DNA of 64,000 bases from JABCYV01 sp035512155 (GTDB lineage: Bacteria > Acidobacteriota > Terriglobia > Terriglobales > Acidobacteriaceae). The translations under genes were made by a program, and so were the position numbers. Each line of letters begins with the position of its first letter. Positions within the stretch are counted from its first letter, which is position 1. The stretch covers positions 1 to 64,000 of the forward strand of contig DATKEN010000168.1 in NCBI GenBank assembly GCA_035512155.1. Reading direction: 5' to 3'. Positions 8,367 through 15,409 of this stretch are shown here, in pieces. A model generated the notes under the pieces. It did not search any database. It was given only the letters and a program-made list of their open reading frames with translations, and was not told where the DNA came from.

Positions 8367-11141
8367 TCATACCTTCGCGCGCCTTGCACCCTGTTCCAGG
8401 CGGGCTTTGGCTGCACGTGCCGTTTCTCGCAAAAGCGGATCCGAATCATTCAGGCATCGATTCAATTCACATTCCAGAGATATCAATCCGAAGCTACCGA
8501 TTGCATGTGCTCCGCAAGATCGTAGCCAGGGATCGTCGCTGGTGACGAGCGCCGCTACGGCGTGCTCCTGACTCTCGATCTTGGCACGCACCAGGCGGTT
8601 TGCCAGGCGAGCCCGCTCGCCCACAGTGATCTTCCCGTCGAGCAGGGGCACCAGCATCTCACGCAACTGGGTCTTCAAAACGCTATCGAGAAACTCCAGC
8701 GCATTGTCGTGGACCGAGGCGCTGTTGGATTGCAGGCATATGTATGCGCTATGCACATCGAAGTGGGGATATAACAAGCCAAGCAAACGGAAGATGCGCT
8801 CCAATTCTTGTTTCATGGACTCGGTCAACGGACGCGCAATCGACTCTTGACCGCTCCCCGTAGCGCCGAGCTTGTCCAAAATCTGGTAGGACCGGTAGTG
8901 CCCGAGAATCTCGGCCGCCAGCACCGTCTCCAGGGTCTGAACGTCGGCCTCGATCTCCGGGTGGCGGCGGCAAAGCTTGTTGAGAGCGCTGATGGTACGG
9001 AAGCGCAGCGTGGTGTCGCTTTCCAGGAGGTTCTCCATCAGCACGTTCGCCGCTGCCGGCGTCCCCACCCGCACCAGTACAGAGGGGATCTCTCGTCGCG
9101 ACTCGATGGCGATGGAGTAGTCGCCGAGATGGTCGCGCAACGCTCCAACGATAGAGTCCCCAAATTCACCCAGGGCTTGGGCGGCATCGGGGCACAGTTC
9201 GCGATCTCCCAACCGGTCCAGCAACTCCGGCACGAGTCGCCGTTTGCGTAGCTTTCCCACCGACCGGATCGCTTCCCGCGCGACTACGGTGTCGGGATCG
9301 GCCAACAGAGTTGAGAGGGAAGGGTCGAAGGAGTCGGGCAGCTCGCCCAGCAACCGCGCCGCTTCCACTTTAGTCCGCTGTGCTTCAGGGCCAGTTTCGC
9401 TGACCATGATGGCCATCATGTGTCGGGCGGCCTCCAGGTTCTGGGCCGGGCCGGGCCGCGCCAGAAACGCGACCACCCCGGAGCGCACCGAGAAATCGGC
9501 GAAGTCGCCCGCTTCCTCAATGAGAGGCAGCGGGTCGACTTGTGCGCAGTGAGTCAGGTAAAGCAGAGCTTCGGTACGCACGTTGAGGTCAGGGTCGCGG
9601 AGCAGCTGCTCCATGGCTGGGCGCACCGTCGGATCGCGGGATGTGGAAAGAATGGACACGGCCTTCCGTCGAACCTCCGGGCTCGAGTGGCTCAGCAAGG
9701 CCGGGATAGCAGGGTGCGCAGCTCTCTGCTGCTCCACCTCAAACAAGCTCAGCGCGTAAAGAATGTCCTTGGGATCCGAGGCCGAGAGATTGGTCGCCAG
9801 CAGCTCGGCGGTCGAACGGTCCAGCACCGCCATGGAAGTCTGTTCCACGTCGACCCGATGTTGGCTGATGCTTTCCTTCAGCGTAGCGACGTATTGTCGT
9901 TTAGCCACAACAACCGCCACCAGCCAACCGCTGATCAAGAGCATCACAATTCCGCTGATTTGACGCGCCTGCATATGCAGGGTGGTGGCGAAGATGAGCA
10001 CCGCCAACCCGGACAAGCCGTCACCCAGGCGCCAAACCACCGTGTCGATGAACCATTTGACCTGTATCTTGATCCGGGCCGAGAGTGGAAGGTAGAGCAA
10101 TTCGACGGCGGACTTGTCCAGAGAATAGCGCTGCACCTGGTCGAAGCCTTTTAGCACCACCACCGAACCCAGTGTGCCGAAAGCCAGCACTCCCGCTGAA
10201 CCCAGGAAAACTGTAGCGGGGAGTGCGAACAGTGCTGCACCAATGCCAAACCTGCGAAGGAACCGTGGAGTCACCAGCAATTGGAAGGCCAGCGAAAGTA
10301 TTCCCGCGTAGAAATTGAAGTCTCCGAAAAAGGCGGCCAGAGCGTCCTTTTTTTGAAGGGTCTGCTGCGCAATGGCCAAGAACTGCCAGCCCGTCAGCGT
10401 AGTCACCAAAGACCCGATGCAAATCACGGCGGCGATCGCCCGCAGATAGGACGAAGAGAACACCACCTTCATGCTGCCAAACAAGTTCCTGGGGCCGCCC
10501 TGGGCCGATTCCCGGGTTGACTCATCGCCTCCGCCCCGGGCCACCCATCCGCTGCGCCAGATCAGGACAATCAGTCCGGTACAAATCAACAGAAACAGCA
10601 CCATGCCCAGCAGAAGGCTCTCCGTGCCGAATCTCTTAGCTGTCGTTTTGGAGAAAAAGCCGGAAAATATCCAACCCGCAATGCCGCCCCCACCCACCAT
10701 TCCGAAAACCCGCTTCGCCTCCCGCGTGGTCAGGACATAGTTCGCTAGAGTCCAGATTTGGGTCGGTACCAGCACTCCGAAGATTTTCACCCAGACGTAG
10801 AACACCGGGAACAGCCAGGCGAGATGAAGATAGTGGATGAGGCCCCAGAACAGCACGCAATTGCTGGCAAAAAATAAGGTGCTGCCCAGCAGCAGGCCTT
10901 GGAAAGGCACGCGCTGCGCCACTCGCACATAGCCCGCCACCACCAGGATCACCAGCACAGCACTGGAAATGTCAGCGAACGCCAGCTGCTTGGCCTGGAA
11001 GCGAGACAGGAATAACGCAGGACCTGCCACCCCGCCGATTTTGTAGGTGGCAATTACGAGGAACAAACAGGAGCACAAAAGAGTGCCGCGCCCCAGATCT
11101 CCGGGGTGGATGTTCAGAGCGCGCTCAATCCACCGTTTCAT
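8367..11141 (-). CDS. ATP/ADP translocase-like membrane protein fused to C-terminal HEAT repeats
   Basis: A 924-residue fusion. Residues 1 to about 430 are a polytopic membrane domain with roughly twelve hydrophobic segments; the opening (ERALNIHPGDLGRG), AKRVFGMVGGGGIAGWIFSG and the SVELLYLPL-type segment are like Tlc/Npt nucleotide transporters and their relatives in free-living bacteria. Residues about 440-915 are helical HEAT-like repeats (for example SSPEVRRKAVSILSTSRDPT, DPDLNVRTEALLYLTHCA, DPDTVVAREAIRSVGKL, DPWLRSCGAHAIGSFG), probably a cytosolic binding scaffold. GAGAGG is seven bases before the ATG at 11141. It begins 24 bases after the phosphatase gene, so the two are likely cotranscribed. 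Substrate is unproven; nucleotide exchange is an inference. Confidence 0.82.
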   Translation of the reverse strand: MKRWIERALNIHPGDLGRGTLLCSCLFLVIATYKIGGVAGPALFLSRFQAKQLAFADISSAVLVILVVAGYVRVAQRVPFQGLLLGSTLFFASNCVLFWGLIHYLHLAWLFPVFYVWVKIFGVLVPTQIWTLANYVLTTREAKRVFGMVGGGGIAGWIFSGFFSKTTAKRFGTESLLLGMVLFLLICTGLIVLIWRSGWVARGGGDESTRESAQGGPRNLFGSMKVVFSSSYLRAIAAVICIGSLVTTLTGWQFLAIAQQTLQKKDALAAFFGDFNFYAGILSLAFQLLVTPRFLRRFGIGAALFALPATVFLGSAGVLAFGTLGSVVVLKGFDQVQRYSLDKSAVELLYLPLSARIKIQVKWFIDTVVWRLGDGLSGLAVLIFATTLHMQARQISGIVMLLISGWLVAVVVAKRQYVATLKESISQHRVDVEQTSMAVLDRSTAELLATNLSASDPKDILYALSLFEVEQQRAAHPAIPALLSHSSPEVRRKAVSILSTSRDPTVRPAMEQLLRDPDLNVRTEALLYLTHCAQVDPLPLIEEAGDFADFSVRSGVVAFLARPGPAQNLEAARHMMAIMVSETGPEAQRTKVEAARLLGELPDSFDPSLSTLLADPDTVVAREAIRSVGKLRKRRLVPELLDRLGDRELCPDAAQALGEFGDSIVGALRDHLGDYSIAIESRREIPSVLVRVGTPAAANVLMENLLESDTTLRFRTISALNKLCRRHPEIEADVQTLETVLAAEILGHYRSYQILDKLGATGSGQESIARPLTESMKQELERIFRLLGLLYPHFDVHSAYICLQSNSASVHDNALEFLDSVLKTQLREMLVPLLDGKITVGERARLANRLVRAKIESQEHAVAALVTSDDPWLRSCGAHAIGSFGLISLECELNRCLNDSDPLLRETARAAKARLEQGARRAKV

Positions 11142-11165
11142 CGGCAGACCTCTCATCAGTTTGCT

Positions 11166-12428
11166 CTATCGCGGTGCGGCCACCGGCTGAGCAACCTCCT
11201 CCTTCTGCGCAGGTGCAAGAAGCACTACCTGTTCATCCATATAGTTGGCAGTAAATTTAGCATCGTTCAAGATCTGCAAAGCTGATGCTCGGCCGCCAGG
11301 ATAGTAACTGCTGAGCATGCCAGTATCGATCAGGAAAACCTTGTCCCCAAAACGAGGCCGGATGCGCCCACCTTTCTGATTCTGAGGAGTGTGGCCGACC
11401 GCAATATGACTTGCCTTGAGGGCGTCGAGAATCTTGCCCATCTGCGCGGTACCCTCTTCTTCGCTCCACTGGTCATAACCGCGAAACCACAGTGGGCCAT
11501 CAACCTTTACACTGAGCCACCGTCCATACCCGTCCAGGAATTGAATGAGTCTGGTTTGGCGTTGCTGGTCTGCCGGCATCCGCGACTTCCGCTCAGCGAT
11601 GATCTCCGCCTGGACGAGAGCGGTAATTTCCTGAATGTTAAAAAACGGGAGAATTATCTTCTCGTCCTGCAAGTACTGTTTGGTGGCATCGAAGTTCTTG
11701 ATTTCATCGCGGATTTGAGAATTGATCTTATCAATTTTCATTTTGGCCACGTCAGGACTGATTCCGCCGTGCAAGAAGACCACTCCGCCAATCTCGGCGA
11801 GGGCGGAGTGCTCCCGCAGCCACTTTCCGTAAATCCCGTTCGGAGTGTAGGCCTCGCGCTGCTCGATGTAGCCTACCGGGTGCCGTGCCATCCACTCCGC
11901 TTCAGTCATTTCCATGGGCTGAGGAAGCTCGGCCAAGACCGCCGGATGGTTGCTACGCCATTTCACATACGTCTGATAGCCAGACCTCTGGCGCTCCTCG
12001 GACTTTGCGTCTGCGAAACTGGCGTAGTTCACGGGCGTGACATAGCGAAGGTCCCCCATGATATTCATCACTTCGTGGTTGCCCAAGAGACAGACGACTC
12101 GCCCACCTGCCTGCGCCGCTTCCTTCTCGATCGCCATCAGGAGATCCATGACCTCGCGCGGCTTCGGGCCTCGATCTAGAAGATCTCCAACCTGAACGAA
12201 GGTCGTTTTGCCACCCGTCCAGTGATGCTGGGCGTCGATCAGGCCAACCTTTTGGAGGATGGCGACAAAGTCGTCAAAGTCACCGTGCACATCACCGATC
12301 GCTACGACGGATCCGGGAGTGCTCTCCACCTCCTTAGGGGGTTCTGCCCACGCTGGGCTGACCGATACCAGGGAAAAAACGATGAAAATGCAAACGCGGC
12401 GCAGCAAAACGTGCGCAGAGCTGGGCAC
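11166..12428 (-). CDS. Secreted PPP-type metallophosphatase (Shewanella-like phosphatase group)
   Basis: A 420-residue calcineurin-like phosphoesterase with a signal peptide ending near PAWAE (residues 1-29). The two-metal motifs of the PPP family are intact: GDVHG at 45-49, GDLLDRG at 81-87, GNHE at 116-119, later FLHGGISP and AVGHTPQ. The insertion between GNHE and the second His region, with a variable helical part, is as in SLP phosphatases, which dephosphorylate phosphoproteins. Export suggests action in the periplasm or outside. It is the first gene of the leftward group with the translocase-HEAT and kinase-like genes. Confidence 0.88.
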   Translation of the reverse strand: MPSSAHVLLRRVCIFIVFSLVSVSPAWAEPPKEVESTPGSVVAIGDVHGDFDDFVAILQKVGLIDAQHHWTGGKTTFVQVGDLLDRGPKPREVMDLLMAIEKEAAQAGGRVVCLLGNHEVMNIMGDLRYVTPVNYASFADAKSEERQRSGYQTYVKWRSNHPAVLAELPQPMEMTEAEWMARHPVGYIEQREAYTPNGIYGKWLREHSALAEIGGVVFLHGGISPDVAKMKIDKINSQIRDEIKNFDATKQYLQDEKIILPFFNIQEITALVQAEIIAERKSRMPADQQRQTRLIQFLDGYGRWLSVKVDGPLWFRGYDQWSEEEGTAQMGKILDALKASHIAVGHTPQNQKGGRIRPRFGDKVFLIDTGMLSSYYPGGRASALQILNDAKFTANYMDEQVVLLAPAQKEEVAQPVAAPR

Positions 12429-12662
12429 CTTCTCTGCCTCCTATCACATAGTTAATCGAACTGGACGAACGCCTTGGTGGACGCCGCATCTTAGGATGCC
12501 TGACGGTGGAAGTCAACAAAACAGATGTAGTTTGTGATGGTGGCCCTCGTTCGCAAACAGGCCACTACCGGCGGCATTAACTAAATTCAACGGAGTCGGA
12601 CCCCACCATATTTGCGCTCGGCGTATTCGACGACAGTGACCGAATTTCGCCCCCAGTCGACG

Positions 12663-13349
12663 TTACGACTGCAGGCGCGCCCGGATTCTTTCCAGAAGAT
12701 CAGACGCGGCTTGGCCCGCGTCTAGTGTGGAAAATTCGCTTCCAAGTTCCACCACCGGCACAGTGGAGCAGGCGGCGCGAAACGCTTGTTGCGTTCCCGG
12801 CGACGCCTTCAAGTTCGGACCAAGGACGGTCAGGCTAGGCCGCGTTGCCTTCATCAGGATCAGTGAGTCGGGCAGACTACTATTCGTTAGTACGTTATAC
12901 CCGGCGCTCCGTAACAACTCTCGCAAGTAAGCCAGCACATCAGCAGATTGGTCGACACAGAGCACGCTCGGGCCTGCGATCGCGGCTCGCTCCCAAGTGC
13001 TCTTTCGCTTGTAAAATGCTGAAACCGCGTCCTCTTCCGACGGATGGGTGTCGAAAAGTGTGGTCAGGTTTGTTATCTGCAAGACCTTGTCGACGGCCTG
13101 TGGCACGTTGCACAGTTTCAAATCGCCGCGGCCTCTACGGGTACTGGTCAGCAGCCGCACTAACGTTCCGAGCCCGCTGCTGTCGATAAAAGCTACCTCG
13201 CCCAAATGCAGGACGAAGGCGCTGCGGTCTTGCCTTAGTCCCGTGATGTGTTCGCGTAATGACTCCGTCTCCCCGCCAGCGACGATGCGCCCAATGCAGC
13301 GCACAATCGTGACATCTCCAACCGCGCGCGTATTCAGTGATAGCGGCAT
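12663..13349 (-). CDS. STAS domain fused to a degenerate response-regulator receiver
   Basis: A 228-residue two-domain protein. The STAS domain (about 3-105) keeps the phosphorylatable loop, FID56-SSG-LGTLV, so Ser57 or Ser58 can be the switch residue of an anti-sigma antagonist. The second domain (about 127-225) has receiver-like alternation (SVLCVDQSADVLAYLRELLRSAGY, then PSLTVLGPNL, then VPVVELGSE), but the acidic pair is reduced to VDQS and the phospho-acceptor Asp is replaced (TVLGPNL instead of LLLLDxxMP), so it cannot be phosphorylated at that site. GGAGG seven bases upstream supports the start. Likely a partner-switching output protein with a pseudo-receiver. Confidence 0.85.
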   Translation of the reverse strand: MPLSLNTRAVGDVTIVRCIGRIVAGGETESLREHITGLRQDRSAFVLHLGEVAFIDSSGLGTLVRLLTSTRRGRGDLKLCNVPQAVDKVLQITNLTTLFDTHPSEEDAVSAFYKRKSTWERAAIAGPSVLCVDQSADVLAYLRELLRSAGYNVLTNSSLPDSLILMKATRPSLTVLGPNLKASPGTQQAFRAACSTVPVVELGSEFSTLDAGQAASDLLERIRARLQS

Positions 13350-13472
13350 ACTACCTCCTTGCCGAGCTGAAGCAAGGCTTCAAACCGCGCCATTATATCC
13401 GTGGCAGATTCACATTGAAAACAAGCATTTGTCGAGCCCGGAAGCGTCGAGTGAGGCGTGGGTGTCTCCCCG

Positions 13473-13919
13473 CTAGTCAGCCAGACCTTGTCGGACTATG
13501 CGCCAAAGCAACACCTCTGCTTCCAAGGTACTGCGGTCAGACAAATCGAGCCTGACCGATGCCCTCCACACAGCCTCCAGGCCTGCCCAGACGCGTCTGG
13601 TCTCGGGACCAAGAAATCGAACGAACGCCTCGCTGCCGTAAGACTTCCAGGAGGCAAGATTGTGCAAAGTTTCCAGGAACCCGAGACCTACCAAGTTCCG
13701 AACTTCCTGGCTACCGTCTCGTAGGAATTTCTCCATTTGAGCAAAGGCGGCGCGCACTCGTTCATCATTGTCATGTTCGTACAATTGATCTATTACAAAG
13801 TGAGCAAAAACGGGCATGCTGAAGCGCTGTGTCTGGTCGTCCTCCCACCGACCCAAACGGCGGAGGAACTGCGGGAACTCACGTCGGAGGTCGGAGATTA
13901 CCTGCTGCTTTTCCAGCAT
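13473..13919 (-). CDS. DUF7674-like all-helical protein
   Basis: A 148-residue, predicted mainly helical soluble protein. It begins MLEKQQVISDLRREFPQF and has DLYE-like helices (FVIDQLYEHDNDERVRAAFAQMEKFLRDG) and a conserved-looking core NLVGLGFLETLHN, followed by FLGPETRRVWAGLEAVW. This agrees with the family I know as DUF7674, whose role is unknown and whose members are often near toxin or immunity-like genes; nothing nearby supports that here. It sits 123 bases upstream of the STAS-pseudoreceiver gene on the same strand. Confidence 0.6.
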   Translation of the reverse strand: MLEKQQVISDLRREFPQFLRRLGRWEDDQTQRFSMPVFAHFVIDQLYEHDNDERVRAAFAQMEKFLRDGSQEVRNLVGLGFLETLHNLASWKSYGSEAFVRFLGPETRRVWAGLEAVWRASVRLDLSDRSTLEAEVLLWRIVRQGLAD

Positions 13920-14054
13920 CGGATAGACCCTTATCCCTATCCCTCTGGGATGGCATTGCCAGGGCCTGACTTAGGGGCGAATCGTGCAGTGTGGGAGTGC
14001 CGGCCCGCCCCCTCGCTCTCTCACCGCTGAGCAGGTTGAATCGCGGAAGCAAAC

Positions 14055-14097
14055 GCAAAACAAAACGCCCCAAGACTCGGTAAAGTCATTGGGACGT
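14055..14097 (-). terminator. Rho-independent terminator after the 71-residue membrane-protein gene
   Basis: On the minus strand a stem of 13-14 bases (arms 14084-14097 and 14065-14077, one mismatch and one bulge, six-base loop) is followed by a T-rich run (complement of 14055-14064). It lies about 220 bases downstream of the gene ending at 14315. The rest of 13920-14314 shows no convincing gene. Confidence 0.6.
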
Positions 14098-14314
14098 TAG
14101 TCGAACAGCCCTCCCCCGAAGTCTGCTCACGAACCACAGTAAATGTTCGGGAGATACAGGGGAATGGCCCGAACGGGCCACTATCAGCCCAATGGTGGGG
14201 GTTGGCGCAAAACCCAACACTCTGCTCTCGACTATCTCAGAAGCTGTCCCGCATGGCGGTAGGTAACGGTCAGTGCGAAGAATGCGGCCATCCAGAAGGA
14301 TTGGCCCGTCTTTC

Positions 14315-14530
14315 CTAGCTCTTACGTGATCCAAGAACCAAAGCCAGAACACCTCCAGCGACAAGAACTACACCGACCGCGGGGGGTAGTTTCTCCCTAC
14401 TTTCAGTCTGGACGCCGATTTTGGTATCTCCGATTTTTAGGTCATGGCTCTCCCGGTGAGGAAGTGGCACGACGAAAGCCAGTAGTCCAAGCACCAGCAA
14501 CAATACGCCGATAACTGAAATCCCCTTCAT
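14315..14530 (-). CDS. Small two-helix membrane protein
   Basis: A 71-residue protein with two hydrophobic segments (about 5-23 and 49-67) separated by a polar loop (PHRESHDLKIGDTKIGVQTE). It ends in LGSRKS. The family resembles short DUF3185-like membrane proteins common in soil bacteria; no function is known. GAGAGGAG is well spaced before the ATG. Together with the following lmo0937-type gene on the same strand it forms a small stress-type membrane-protein pair. Confidence 0.7.
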   Translation of the reverse strand: MKGISVIGVLLLVLGLLAFVVPLPHRESHDLKIGDTKIGVQTESREKLPPAVGVVLVAGGVLALVLGSRKS

Positions 14531-14561
14531 CGGAAGCTCCTCTCTAGAAAGCGAAGACCTC

Positions 14562-14714
14562 TCAAGGGATCGGATTGCGTCCTTGAATCACGCGAATCAG
14601 CACAACCACAATCGCTACCAGCAAAAGAATGTGAATGTACCCGCCCAAAGTGTACGAGCTCACTATTCCCAGCAGCCATAGCACCAGAAGAATCACAAAA
14701 ATCGTCCAGAGCAT
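14562..14714 (-). CDS. lmo0937 family small membrane protein
   Basis: Fifty residues, almost entirely hydrophobic: MLWTIFVILLVLWLLGIV, a short turn with YTLGGYIHIL, then LLVAIVVVLIRVIQGR. This matches the lmo0937 family, a widespread two-helix membrane protein of unknown role often induced by stress. GAGGAG lies about five bases before this ATG, which decides the start; the frame is open further upstream without coding character. Located 31 bases upstream of the 71-residue membrane protein gene. Confidence 0.75.
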   Translation of the reverse strand: MLWTIFVILLVLWLLGIVSSYTLGGYIHILLLVAIVVVLIRVIQGRNPIP

Positions 14715-14933
14715 ATCGAACTCCTCGTAATAGGTTCTCGCCAGGCCCACTTTCTTTCTTGCAAAAGCGGCGAGGATTCTAGCATATGCCGTATCGCCGA
14801 CAGATTTTACCTTCGCTGGATTCACTTCTGCCTTTGTTTGTATCCCATCGAACAGAATTTGTGAGACATCTCCGAAGCTCCGTAACGTCATCTGAGACGT
14901 CGCGTCAACGCTATTCCACAAAGGAAGGTCTAG

Positions 14934-15017
14934 ATGGCTAACGAAAAGAATCCGGGTCAGACGTCGGATGAGCAAAAGCAGCAGTCAAACCAGAAACAAA
15001 ACAATCCATTGCAGTGA
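14934..15017 (+). CDS. Very short Gln/Asn-rich hydrophilic ORF, perhaps a frameshifted longer gene
   Basis: Twenty-seven codons starting at an ATG with a strong AAGGAAGG site six bases upstream; the product (starting MANEKNPGQTSDEQKQQ) is wholly hydrophilic. The next reading frame continues with the same Gln/Arg/Glu-rich character (EKHGDEQQRRTPGQEHQSGQ, ending near 15150). A single-base change near 15010-15020 would join both into one protein of about 70 residues like the small Gln-rich stress proteins of other bacteria. Either a genuine short peptide or a frameshifted gene or sequencing error. Confidence 0.4.
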   Translation: MANEKNPGQTSDEQKQQSNQKQNNPLQ

Positions 15018-15409
15018 ACAGGAGAAGCATGGAGACGAGCAGCAACGCCGAACTCCAGGGCAAGAACACCAAAGCGGTCAGTCAGATCAGCGTCGCGCTC
15101 CGGGAGTTGAAGAAGACGATACCCAGGAGAAAGAGCGGAAGAGGGCCTAGCGTCTGACCAAAATATCGGGAGGGCAGTGTATCGCCCTTCCAGTTTTTTA
15201 ATTCTCTCAACATCACGCGGGCTTCCTAAGTCGGCAAAAAAAGGTTGGACTGTTTGCCACCGAACATTCATGCAGCCACTCCGAGTTGTACCGTGTTCCA
15301 TGTATGGACGCCAGACCGACGCTCGGAACTATCATGATGCTCGGGTTTCCCCGTCTTGGAGAGTTGCCATGACTACGACAATCAGCCCCACCGTGAACGA
15401 GGGCCTGAA

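Noticed and set aside
9420..10154. 244-codon open frame opposite the translocase-HEAT gene
   Set aside because: Antisense shadow of a gene with clear domains; composition is Arg/Gln/His-rich as expected for a shadow.
14086..14364. Open frame of 92 codons on the minus strand
   Set aside because: Its start lies inside the 71-residue membrane protein gene, it runs through the rho-independent terminator, and it has no ribosome site or family-like features.
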